Source of the DNA: Buxus sempervirens
Taxonomy: Eukaryota > Streptophyta > Magnoliopsida > Buxales > Buxaceae
DNA: 64,000 bases
Direction: 5' to 3'
NCBI GenBank assembly: GCA_947561395.2
Contig: OX387194.1
Span: 17,036,048-17,100,047, forward strand
The notes beneath the pieces are model-generated. The model did not search any database, was not told the DNA's origin, and was given only the letters and a program-made list of their open reading frames with translations. Within the stretch, counting starts at the first letter, position 1; each line of letters begins with the position of its first letter. The position numbers and the translations under genes are program-made. Positions 10,451-22,307 of the stretch are shown one piece after another.

Positions 10451-12438
10451 CTTCTTGCCCCATAGCTTTGCAGCTTGGATCTGTTTGAACCTGCTCCTAT
10501 TGTTTTCTTTTGTCCTCCTCCTTGGTCCTAATTGTTAGCCTGATATGGGTTCATTATTAAACTTGAGTTAAGAAGTAAATGTAGCAATTAAAGGAGCATA
10601 GACGTGTGAGTTTGTGTGATACTTTGAGTTTTATCTTGTATAGATATTCATCTTAGTGGCTTGCTTCAATATATTCTTAATCAGTTAGACAACTGACAAT
10701 TACATGTTATTTGAGTTTGTGTGATACTTTGCATGTTTTAATCTTTAATTTTCATATTTTTCTTTTTTTATAATCTAGAAAATTTAAAAGCATAAAAATA
10801 CAATATGCTATTAGCATGGAAAAGATTAATATGAATGATATCTAAGTTTATATGTTAAGATAAATTATTTAGAATTTAGCCACTACTCCTAGATTCTTAC
10901 ATATAATACATATGCATATAATCTTTATCTTATTTTCTTAAAAATTATAACATGTTAAATTCGAACTATTTTTTTTAAGTACATTTAATATTTTCTCTTT
11001 ATTGACCCTTATGGATTTAATATTTCTCTTTATTGACCCTTATGGATCGATCTTTTGAAAAAAAAAAAAGACCAAATCAAAATCTTGTTAAAAAAAGATA
11101 TTAATTTGAAATTTTTATTATTTTCTTTTACATGTAATGACTTGCTAATAATGATCAAAAGAAATGCTCCAACTCTACACTTATAAGCCAATGGATTAGA
11201 TTTAAAATTCCATAACCTTCCTTTTATTGATCCCTACTTCACTTTGGTTCTCTGCACCTTGTTTTAAACATGTTGGGAATGGGTTGACATATGACACAGG
11301 TCATTTATAACATGAGGGGTTTTGGAAGTTTTGTAGCTTTATGGGAGAAAACCCATTAACTTGCCAGCTGAAAATGGGTATAGGATGGGGTATTTTAATT
11401 ATGACATAGACTAGACTTGAATCCATTTATTGCAGCCTCTATTTTTATTTTTCTCTTTAAATCCCTATTACTTGAAAAGTTCCTTTTTCCTTTCTATAAA
11501 CTCTTTAGTAGAACTAACTCCAATGATAAAATCTTACCATGGGGATTCTTAACAACAATCAATCTCATATAATGATGTGTGACAAATTGATTAGACATAT
11601 GAACTAGAGGGGCAAAGTTATTATCAATATAATATATAATATATATGTAGAGGGTCATATGTTAGATGGATGATATTTCCAAATCATCCCTTTAAATAAC
11701 CCAACTCATATGTTTTAAAAAAAAATCTAACAATAAATACCAAAAGGTGCTTTATTTAAAATCCAACGCAAAAACTAAGAGGCCGTTTGGTAATGTTTTT
11801 TTTTTAAAAACAGTTTGAAAACTAAAAACATTTGAAATTGTTTTTCAGTTTTTTAAAATAAGTGACAAGAAACCCGTTTGATAACAATAACTGTTTTTGG
11901 GGTTTTTAAAAACAGGTGACAAGAAACCCATTTGGTAACAAATCAATGATATAGGGTCACTAATCAATTTTCATGACTTAATATTAGTTGGAGCATTAGC
12001 TGTTTAATTTGCTATAACCAATGGTGAAATATGTGGACACGAGCTCATGCATACACATTTATCGTTGGACCACCAGATCTTATATGGAGTAGCTCCGACT
12101 GATATGCTTTCATTTTTTAATTGATAGTAAACCCCATCATTTACGGCGCCAATCACAAAACGCAGCGTCGATAAGACACGAGACCTTCGTTCATGTTTAC
12201 GCTGCTGAACCAATACGAACCGTAAACCAATTTCCAAATAGAGTAAGCAAAATATTGCATGGTGAGATCAAAACAATTTTTCTAAGAAACATGCTTAGTG
12301 TGCTAAATTTGCAAGAGTGCAAGCCACTAATGGAGTACAACCTTAAAATAAAATAAAAAGAAACCGAGCGTTTGGCCACAAAATAGAGCAAATCAAAGCC
12401 ACGACAAAAAAAGTAAAATTTCTGCTCCCCTCTCTACT
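10451..12438. other. AT-rich MULE interior, no gene seen
   Basis: No convincing coding sequence. At about 11779-11945 there is a small MITE-like segment: it begins GAGGCCGTTTGGTAA, ends near CCATTTGGTAACAAATC, and has an internally repeated ACAAGAAACCCRTTTG. That call is weak. Confidence 0.4.
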
Positions 12439-13565
12439 TCAGTCTGCCTCACTTTCTTCATCGTCGTCATCCTCGTCATCATCCTCGTCTTCGTCCTCTT
12501 CACCCTCGTTACGGTGTAGTTGAAGTTGCGACATTGCTCCCTGTAACTCTGAAAGCTGCCGGCCTTGCGTCTCTTGGGTAGAACGGATCAGCGCCAGTTT
12601 TGCACGCGATTGTTACTGGACTTCATAAATCCTTGACAAATAATCCATAACTGCAGGTGGATCAAATGAAGGAGCAGCCGAAGATGAACCAGAATGAGAG
12701 GTTCCAGCCTGGGAAGATGATTGACGATGTAGACGAAGAGCACCAGCCCGAGTAGCAGCATTAGCATGCGCAACACTTTGTGCTACGGTGGTAGGCCCAA
12801 TAAGCGGTGGAAGCACTAGAGGTCGCTCAATTTCTGGGATTACTACATCAAGTCCTTGCATGAGTCGGGTAATGAGGCAAGGAAATATAAGTTTCCGCTT
12901 CCGTTTGATGTTAATTATAATGTGCATGGAACGAACCATTTGGGAAGGAAGGTCCATTGAATGACCTTGGAGTAATGCATAAAAGAAGCTAAGTCTCTGG
13001 AGTGAGAGGGTATGTAAATGACCCACTGGGCATATGTTGGTGCTCATAATCTGAAGAACAACCAACCGATGAGTTGGAATATTATCAATCACTAGATTGT
13101 TCCATAGAAAGGGGTAGTACTGTTGCACACAAAAGATGCCATATGAGTAGGTGAAGGGGGGTCTGTCTCATGGTAAGGATATCGAGGCTCAGGAACTCTT
13201 GGTATCCCTAATATTTGAGAGATGACATCAGGGGTGATGGAAATTGTTTGACCGCGAAAAGACACTTTGAATTCGGGAGGGGTAAGGGACCAACCATACA
13301 TGTTTGCATAGAACTCCCAAACAAGGATGGCTTGGGGTGCAGGAAGATTTTTGAGCAAAGGCTCCCAACCCCTAGAAGTAAAAACTGAAGTAATCTCGGG
13401 ATCAAGCTCACGGATTATTACCTCCCGCTCTAATAGGAGACTCCGGTTGTGCAGGTATTGATGAAACCTCATTTGCGCATGGCGGTCAAGAAATATTTCT
13501 GTATCAACCTCATGAGGTTGTACGTTAGACGTAGACCCTCGGGTGTGTCTTTTTGGCATCTGCAT
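12439..13565 (-). pseudogene. Putative plant transposon protein domain gene, broken
   Basis: The N-terminal part (13565 to about 13095) contains SRGWEPLL, LVWEFYANMYGW, FRGQTISITPDVISQILGIP. After a frameshift near 13095-13125 it continues with YALLQGHSMDLPSQM and FPCLITRLM. This order matches the 'putative plant transposon protein' domain common in plant TE-derived genes; its biochemical role is unknown. The second frame has TAA at 12613-12615, where CAA is likely, and otherwise runs on to TGA at 12439-12441. It closes with a Ser/Ala-rich linker, a Gln-rich helix and a strongly acidic Glu/Asp tail. It lies between the transposase and the protease genes and runs toward the transposase. A short intron instead of a frameshift cannot be excluded. 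Confidence 0.7.
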
Positions 13566-13680
13566 TAATAGTATAGTATTAGATCTCGATGAAAAGAAAG
13601 GTTGAGATGCACATATTCAAGCAATGGAAGAAGGAGAAAGGAAATATAACAAAAATAAAATAAATAAGATGAAATCGGTT

Positions 13681-13683
<3 letters not shown>

Positions 13684-13746
<63 letters not shown>

Positions 13747-13752
13747 TTTTTT
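13684..13752. repeat. (AT)n microsatellite followed by poly-T
   Basis: About 45 bp of uninterrupted AT dinucleotides run into about 24 T residues. Open frames rich in Ile/Tyr here are artefacts of the repeat. Confidence 0.95.
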
Positions 13753-15009
13753 GCACCCACTCATTCATTCACTCAATGTTTGTAAGTGAATTTCACTTTC
13801 ATGAGAAAAAGTGAGTGGTTCCTCTAATCATTCTGTTAGTGAAGAGTGAACATTATTAGGTTATCCTTCAAAGACATGTATAATTTTTCAAACGGATTTT
13901 TCCTTTATTCTAAGCAAATGCTCCCTTTATCTTCATTATATAGTTACAAAATAGCTTCAATAAGTTCAAGATATATGATACAGGCCAAGCCCCCATGTCC
14001 TATGATATGGAGATAAGACAAATCTAAATCCTAGTGGCATGCCCACAGGTGACACCTGCACCACTACCTGCTTGTGGCAATATAAAATCTAGCATTTTTC
14101 ATCAATTTCTTCACAGAAGGTTGCCTTAAAAAATTTTGTGAAATGCCTAATCATTGCAGCAATTTTGAGATTTTATTATTGTTAAATTGTAGGTTGGTCA
14201 TAATACTTAAAATAATAGTTACTTTAACAAACAACTAGAATTTGCAAGTACGTGAACAAATTTTATAGAATTAGATCTTTAGAATCCAGTTATTGGATTT
14301 GGATGTGTGGAGTTAAACCTAAGTAAAATTTAAGAATCTTTTAAATAACACTATTGAAAAAGGTTGGTTTAAATAAATTTAACTCTGTGGAAAAGAAAAT
14401 GACCTGTATAAATTTGGCAATGTTTCTTTTTTGTAGTAGATGTTAAATAGTTTTTTTTTTAATTTTTTTATTGTTGCAATATGACTAAATGACGCTTTAA
14501 AAAAATAGTCTACCTTATTTTTAAAAACACTTTTAACATTTTTTCAGTTTTTACAAAAGTTCTATTAAACTTAATCGAAGCATTGCAGATTTCTCCATTC
14601 CCTAGAGTATAAACTCCCTAAAACTGAAGCACAGAACGTTAATAGAAACTGATTCCAGTTGTTAGGATAGTGCTTTATATTGCCTTCATGATGCAAAAAT
14701 GTACTCCACTTCCATGCTTAGGTGTTTCCGTTTTAAAAAATTTCAGAGGAAAAACGACAAGAGTCGTCTTCTTCAATGTATAATCCATCCTAAATGAAAT
14801 TCTCAAAGCATGGAATAAATATTAAAAGATACACCCCATGTACCTTGGACGAATGCAAATATGCCCTGGATCCAATCCCAAGCACAAATTCGAAAATTCC
14901 TGGCGAAACGATTGCGAATAGTGAAAGGGTGGCGGTTTGAAGGTTGCAATAGGAGAATAGAAGGGCGCGCGCAAGTATTTAGGGTTTGTGGTTTTTTTTT
15001 TTAAATTTA
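13753..15009. other. MULE interior, no gene seen
   Basis: AT-rich, no recognisable domain on either strand. It probably contains upstream sequence of the gene ending at 13565. Confidence 0.4.
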
Positions 15010-15012
15010 TGC

Positions 15013-15250
15013 CTTGACGCTCGAGCGGTAAGAAAACATGTAGAACATGTCACGTTCAGTTTCGCTGGGCTTTGTTAGTTTAGCCTTGACGCTCGAGCGG
15101 TCGAAATGCGTGTAGAATGCGTCACTCTCGGGTTTTCTGATTTTTTTTCAATTTTCCTTGACGCTCGAGCGGTTGAAAAACACGAAGAATGCGTCACGCT
15201 CGGGTTTTCTGAGTTTGTGAAAAGTGCGCTTGACGCTCAAGCAAGCGTAA
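15013..15250. repeat. Three to four diverged ~70-bp repeats with a CGCTCGAGCG palindrome
   Basis: Units start CTTGACGCTCGAGCGGT at about 15013, 15083 and 15157. Each is followed by a GTAGAATGCGTCAC-like segment and GGGTTTTCTGA. A partial fourth unit (GCTTGACGCTCAAGC) begins near 15228. Each unit holds the perfect palindrome CGCTCGAGCG. Confidence 0.8.
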
Positions 15251-15359
15251 AACACTCCAAAATGTTTTAAAACCAACCCAAATTCGGAACCTCCCGCTCA
15301 AGCGTTCGGAAATCGTCCTGAAATCGTCACCCTTAGTATTTTTTTTTCCATCTTTTACG

Positions 15360-15850
15360 AATTGTAAGTAGGCATGCTTGGACTTGTAAGTAGGGTTGGT
15401 TGGACTTGTAAGTAAGGTTGGTTGGACTTGTAAGTGGGCATGGTTGCACTTGTAAGTAGGGTTTGTTGGACTTGTTAGTAGGGTTGGTTGGACTTGTAAG
15501 TGGGCATGGTTGGACTTGTAAGTAGGGTTGGTTGGACTGGACTTGTAAGTAGGGTTGGTTGGACTTGTAAGTAGGGTTGGTTGGACTTGTAAGTAGGCAT
15601 GGTTGGTTGGACTTGTAAGTACGCATGGTTGGACTTGTAAGTGGGCATAGTTGGACTTGTAAGTAGGGTTGGTTGGACTTGTAAGTAGGCATGGTTGGTT
15701 GGACTTGTAAGTACGCATGGTTGGACTTGTAAGTGGGCATAGTTGGACTTGTAAGTAGGGTTGGTTGGACTTGTAAGTGGGCATGGTTGGACTTGTAAGT
15801 AGGGTTGGTTGGACTTGTAAGTAGCGTTTGTTGGACTTGTGGGACTTGTA
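15360..15850. repeat. 22-bp minisatellite
   Basis: About 20 units of the form ACTTGTAAGTAGGGTTGGTTGG, with a GGGCAT variant replacing GGGTTG and occasional 4-base insertions. Because 22 is not a multiple of 3, all three minus-strand frames stay open and show the same SPTNPTYKSN-type peptide. This is a repeat artefact, not a protein. Confidence 0.95.
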
Positions 15851-16283
15851 ACATGACAGTGCTTCATCCTGTTCTCCCTACAATGGTGGTTTTGCTTCGT
15901 AATGATAATTTTGATTACCAGAAAATTATATAGGAAAAAAATGGGGATAGAATGAAAATTATATAACCTAAAATTATGTACAAATATTGTAATTTTACAA
16001 TTGTTTTCCTCTCACAGATAGAGACCGAAATTTACAACCATCTTCACTCGTTAGCAAAATAAATTTAAAAACAATTTAATGTACAAGTTTTCTATACACA
16101 ATCTTCAGTTCTACTTGGATGTTTAAGACGGCCTTCAGCTTCTTCACCTTGCTATCGAGCCAGGAATGCTGGAGTTGTGAATCATACCTATAAACAATGC
16201 AATCATAAGTTTATGTACGCACCTGAATGTTATTAGTTTCAAATAACCTTGTTATTGAACATGTGACAAGTAGGTCTTACCTC
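15851..16283. other. Spacer 3' of the protease gene
   Basis: AT-rich sequence downstream of the protease stop. It may include the 3' UTR. Nothing else seen. Confidence 0.4.
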
Positions 16284-19200
16284 TTAGGCTTCTTCACCTT
16301 CACTAGTCTCCGCTTCATGTGTGTTTGCTGCCTTAGAAAGAACGATGTCCCGCACTTGGTTTGAAGGGTGCTTAACGAGGTCAACAAGGAACTTATCCCT
16401 AAAGTGTGCGATATAACTCTGAATTCATAGAAGACATACTTGTGTGTTACTAGCGATGTACTTGATAACTATAATTATATAAAAACATTTAAGTTATATG
16501 TGCACCTGATCAAATTCTTTAGACAAGGTGCTGCCATCCCACACCTCCATGAATTTCATCATGAAGACACTACAATCAGACCTGACGGTATATAATCACA
16601 TCGCATCATTTGTAAGAAGCTAACATATGTATGAAGCAATACATACCTACGTATGAAGCACAACAAACCTAATGGCTTATCCGTTGGTTTGGTGTGGGAT
16701 CTTAACCCGCCGCAACTCCCACAGTAGAAGTGGAAATTGATCACCACCTCCGAAGTCACGTAAGATCTTATCCAACATCTGGATCTACAAGTGACGAAGC
16801 GAGTGTCAATATGATAAGTGTTGTAAATGGTATGAGAAAATTTCATTAATATAAAAATTACCTGCGTTTCAATTATGGATTGATGTCCCGCACGACGCCC
16901 CCCACCCATTGAGTCAAGCACATCCACTCTCCGCTCTTTTAGGTTTAAAACTAAAAGAAACCAATGATTGCGCAGATACATGGGAACAAAAATCTACATA
17001 CAAGTAAGACACCCTTATAAGTAAAAAACTGACTACAGACTGCTAAGTAAAGATAAAAGCATAAAAAATCTGAAACTAATCACTTGTGAAGGTGGCACAT
17101 TGCATCCCAAGGAACTTACAAGATTGCATGCAACCACAGAATACCCTAGTCGCCCTGGATCGAAGTAAGGACGCAAGGATTCGGTGGAACCACGATCAAT
17201 TTTCATCATCCACTCCTACATAATATATGAAAGGAAATTTTAGTCATTAGTCTAGCCTTGAACAACAACATTTGTCCAATCATAACGACTACTAGTGCTA
17301 TCACAAAAAGTCCTTACACAAATATATGTGGGACAATAATGTCGGCTAACTTTGCGGCTAGTCGACAATTGTTGGTTCTTCATAAGACATGCTCCAAAAG
17401 CATTGATAGCCTATAAAAAAATACCATGAGTGATGACATGTACAATTGAACAAACAATATATTATTCACAAGATAGGCTTTGCATACCACACTATTAACA
17501 TGTTTGTTGTCTAACAAACATGCCAATTCAGTTGCCGACGCAAAGATGGAATCAAATTTGAATATAATTTCACTGAAAAAAACGAGCAGGAATTATTCAA
17601 TACGAATTATAATACATAAATAACATTTACAAGTTAGTTTAGGAATATTATCTTACTCAGAATGCTTGTTTTCGCGAACGTATTGTAGGATTGAGCTTCC
17701 TTCTGGGCCCAATCGAGGATGCAAGCGATGGCCAATATATGGAGTGCGATAATGTTTCCCACGTGTCTTCTTACGTGACCCTCTTCGAGGTTTGGTTACC
17801 TCGGTTCCGGTGCTGCTTCGAGATGGAACTATCGCCACCTCATCCTCTTGCATTTTATCTTTCTATACCTCCACAAACACCGCCGTGTCGAGAGCGGTGG
17901 TATGATCACCGCTCTCGTGGGGGCTATGATGGGAGGGTGCCATCATTGCTTCATCAGGAACATCGGGCATGGAACAGTCGGGAGTATCCATATAAGCAGG
18001 GCTCTCACATCGCACGTGGATATCGGAGGGATCCACGGTTTCCCTTGACTTCACATGATTTAGCATCTCGCTATACGTGTCCAACATCCTCGTGAGATGA
18101 CCTTGAATAACCTGAAATACACAACACCCAATCATAAAACATGCGGAGGTGTTCGTAATAAGAAAACTAATAAAAAAAAAACCCAATCTTACAGGATCTG
18201 GATCTCCACGAAATTGCCGAAGATCAATGAAATTTAATTCATGGGCTTCTCCTGATGCCTCATCTTCGACACAGCTGTCAACACAATGCTCAACCACCTA
18301 CAATATTTAACGCGTATATTAGTGAGTACATAGAAATGTTGCATTATTTGCAAAATTGACAACAAAACCTACAATAATCAGTTCAACTCAAATATATATA
18401 TGTATACCTTCCCATTTCCATAACCACCGAGCGCCATTTCATCTTTCTCCCTTTGGAAAAGCAATGCATCCGTCCACGCTGCCATACGTGGAGTGGTAGG
18501 AGGTGTTGCTTGACCAATGATCATCCGATCGTAATACAAATACTAAGCAACGATCGAAATATCATTAGACGCACTATAATTATCATAAGCTAGGGTAAAG
18601 AAGCCAATGCATCTTTTAAATACTATACATACCTGTAAAAATAATAAGCAGCCATTGACGGATTTCCGTTTGCCCTTTTGAAACTTGGCTACATGATGCA
18701 TCAATGTGTCTAAAAGGTACTTCCCCCAGTTGTAACCTCACATCCTCTCTACATCGACCAGCAAGGGAAGATAGGATGCACTCACATCAATCATTGAAGA
18801 TGGAATTACTAAGGTCGTCAACGAATATAATACAAAAGAACGGATCCACTCATGATCGTTCTCTGGGCTCTTCAAGCTCTTCTCAACATTCTTAATAGGG
18901 ATGCTTCCATTGCGTACCCCGTAAAATCTACGCAACTCTGTCGTATCGGGGATTTCTGATTTAGATGTATCAACATCTATCCCCTCTATGGGTAACCCAA
19001 TTATAGTCTTCACGTCGTGTGTGTCAAAGAAAATATTCTGGGACCCAAATCTGATACATCTCTTCTTAGTATCTACATTCGGAAGAATCCAATGACAGAG
19101 TCGCCGATAAAGCTTCGTCGCGTGTAAATTCAGTAGGCAGTGAAAGCCACTATCTCTAAGGCATTGCTCCTGAGAAGCGGTGAATAAAAGACCGCGTATA

Positions 19201-19302
19201 AATGTAATGAAATGTCCAGGTGAACAACGTGTCTTTATCTCAGCCTACAAAAAAGAAAGGTAAACCAAATAATATATCAGTCTCAACTAATTATCCACAA
19301 TA

Positions 19303-19307
19303 ATTCC
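19303..19307. repeat. TSD of nested element, left
   Basis: ATTCC, repeated at 32646-32650 directly after the 3' LTR. Confidence 0.9.
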
Positions 19308-22286
19308 TGTAAGCACCTTATTTTTGCACTCCGGGAAGTGCTGAAAATAAAAACCCTGGCAGAAAGTCAAACCCCAAGGGGACAAAAAGTTGACTTTTTG
19401 GTCAAGTGAAATTTGACTACCTTGCCCTATACCATTGGATAGGGAATCCTGACACGAGTCCAACGCAACTGAGTTTCCTGGAATCGGAGTCCGAATGAAG
19501 GTTCTGTGAGCGGTCAAACTTGAGGGAAGCCCAAAAGTTGACTTTTCCTCGAACCCCGTGCCAAGTGCTTAGCCCTATGTCATTGAATAGAGGGCTCCGA
19601 TACGAGTTCAACGCAATTGAGTTTGCTCAGATCGGAGTTCAGATGAAGGAGATATGAGCTGTCGAAGTTTCCGAGCAGTAAAACCAGAAACTGCACACGT
19701 GGCGCAGGAACTGCACACGTGGCAGCCAACACAGCAAAATATCTCAGGGACTAAACCTTAAATATCCAAAAATCGCAAGGACTAAACAAAAATTCGTACG
19801 GGGCAATCCGTAGATATCCAAAAGTGTCAAATCGGTCGAATCGGTCAAATCGGTCAAGTCGAAGGGCAAATCCGTAATTTTCCGATTTGTATCCGGTCAC
19901 ATATACCGGATACACTGGCTTCCCTTCATGACCGGACTTGAAGACCGGACACATCAAGATATTCGCGCGAGATCCGCGCCGATCGCCCGACAAATCCGCA
20001 GCGGCATTTAATTTACGAATGATTGTGTTTGTATCCGGACTTGAAGACCGGATACAAAGGAGCCTTAGTGTATCCGGACTTGAAGTCCGGATACAAAGGA
20101 GCCTTAGTGTATCCGGACTTCAAGTCCGGATACATTAAGTTTGCTTATAAATAGCAAACAGCAGCTCATTTCGGGGGTTGGCTTCATTTTGCTTGGTTTC
20201 CACCCTTTCTTCTCCACTTCCCCTGGTTCGTATACCCTCCCTTCCACCTCTCCTTGCCCTCCAAAGCCCTCCTCACAACCCTCTAGGACTGTTCTACCCC
20301 TTCCTTGCTTCTTCTTCTTCATCTCCATTAAACAAAAAGCTTGGAGGGAGGACTTGGTGATCTTGGGAAGAAGCTGCTCCAGCAACTGTATTTGCCTCAA
20401 AGGGAACCTCCACATCACACAAGGGGGTTTAAAACCCCAAGGTATTGTTCCTTGACACGTCTTATTTAACATATATTAAAATGAGCATCTCTTGAGCATG
20501 ATATGATATTCTTTGTCTAAAGCATGTCTCACATGGCTGATTTGGGTTATTTCGTTTGCATGGGGGAGTATGTTCCTCCATTTTGATCATTTATCTAATG
20601 TATCCCATATTTAAAATCCCCCTTCTCCTTCCCTTCTTTGAGCTTGCATGGGTTAGGCATGAGGTATCTGGTTCTTAGGCTTGCTAGAATTCGTGGGTGA
20701 TATGTGTGATGGCCTCCTTTCCCTGTTCTTATTTTATTACTCTTTGCTATGCATGATCCCTATCCCCGTTGTACCCTTTTAGGTTTGCTTTGTTGAGGGG
20801 AACCAAGAGACCAAAACAGGGATCCATTGGTCCCTGTTTGGCTGCTATGGATGGCCAGGGGATGAGGTGGCAGCAGCCTCATCCCTCCCCCTTTACTTCC
20901 TTTGCCTTTGCTGGAAGGTCCCAAAAGAGGGCCTAAATGGGGCTTCTCCCCAACCTGCACAAACGTGGGCCCACCCAGGGGCCCACGAAATCCCTAAACC
21001 CTCCTGGGAACCCCTGGAGGCCATCCCAACTGCCGAAAACCCAAAAAAGGCCATTCCAGGGTGATCCGGTAACTCAGGCCGGATCACCAGTGGCCTGTGC
21101 GTATCCGGATACTCAGGCTGGATAACCTATGGCCCCTGTGTATCTGGATACTCGGGCCGGATTACTTGCAGAGCCTGTGTATCCGGCCTGAGTTGCCGGA
21201 TACACACAGAAAGTGCATTTTGTTCATTTTGTGACCCATGGCCAAATGTGGATGTGATTTGTGCTAAAACCATTGAACCGATAAGGTTTCCGGGTCACCC
21301 GGAAACCTGGCTAGTGATCCGGACCAACCGGTCCGACCCGGCATACTTGTGGGCCTTCCAACGGGGCCCACCAAGCCCAATGAACCAAAGCATGCTAATT
21401 GAACAAATTAAGTAAAATGAACAAATTGAACCGGGCGGGCCAAGCCCATTGTGGCCCACCCGTGCCTTGTGATATGAATGAGTGCATGAACTGTGTGGTT
21501 TGGCCGAGACTATGGGCTAGGGCCTGTCGGGCCCGCCAAAGCCTGCCAACCAAACCAAGTTCGGGCACAAGCCCTAAACTCCAAGGAACTGGGCTTCCAA
21601 AGCCCAAAGCCCGGATCTTGGGCCCCAAGCCCAATGACCAGCCTACTTTTGCAAACTAAAGGATATAAAAAAAAAATGCAAAATCACTTGGCCACCATGT
21701 GGGCCCACTCAAGGGCCCGCAAAGCTTTCCAGGCCCACTTTGGCATGAAATCCATCTAAATAATCCAACTTAAACCCTAAAGTAAAATCAATTTACTTAA
21801 GCCAAAGCCCAAAGGGCCTCTCAGGTTTAGACTGAGGCCCACCAGGGGACATGTGGGCTCAACCAAGCCCACCAAGGAATCCGCGGGCCTTCCAATGGGG
21901 CCCGCCCAATCAGGCTCACATCACTTTAAATTAAAAAGATAAAATCAAGTAAAGGGACCCACACCACTTTGGAGGTCCCGCCAGACTTAATTAAATCACA
22001 CGCTGGAATAGGAATCAGGCGAGTGAGAGACCAACTGAGTTGACTCAAACTAGGGAAATTTACGGGACCCGTCACTTGACGGGGTGGACTGGGGTGTCTA
22101 CGGACTTCCCCAGACTGCAATCGAGAACCCACTTAGATTCTCAAGCCGCAGACCAAGTCTTAGTAGAAGGACTTAGGCATCCAGGTGTCTGCCTGCACCC
22201 CATCAGGCAGTGGCGACTCCAAACAAATCCGAGGCACGCGTCGCATTGCGTGCGCCTCGTCGTGCGACCGAAATCGGGTGCGCACA
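19308..22286 (+). repeat. 5' LTR of nested gag-only element
   Basis: 2,979 bp from TGTAAGCACC to GTGCGCACA, matching 29668-32645 at an offset of 10,360. It contains palindromes and a TATA box near 20031-20153. The 3' half is rich in GGCCC and CCGGATAC-type motifs. Confidence 0.95.
20031..20153 (+). promoter_or_regulatory. U3 palindrome array and TATA box of the 5' LTR
   Basis: Three 25-bp palindromes begin at 20031, 20070 and 20109, exactly 39 bp apart. Each is built as TATCCGGACTT-N-AAGTCCGGATA (the first has one mismatch) and they are separated by AAAGGAGCCTTAGT. The TATA box TATAAATA lies at 20146-20153, 12 bp after the last palindrome. The same block recurs in the 3' LTR at 30391-30513. 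Transcription probably starts about 30 bp downstream. Confidence 0.7.
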
Positions 22287-22289
22287 GCC

Positions 22290-22307
22290 TGGCGACTCTG
22301 CTGGGGA
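22290..22307 (+). other. Primer-binding site of nested gag-only element
   Basis: TGGCGACTCTGCTGGGGA, three bases after the LTR end, identical to the minus-strand site at 2474-2457. Confidence 0.85.

Noticed and set aside
15194-15867. Long repetitive open frames (SPTNPTYKSN type)
   Set aside because: All three frames of the minus strand are open because the 22-bp unit lacks stops; a repeat artefact without a start context or homologue.
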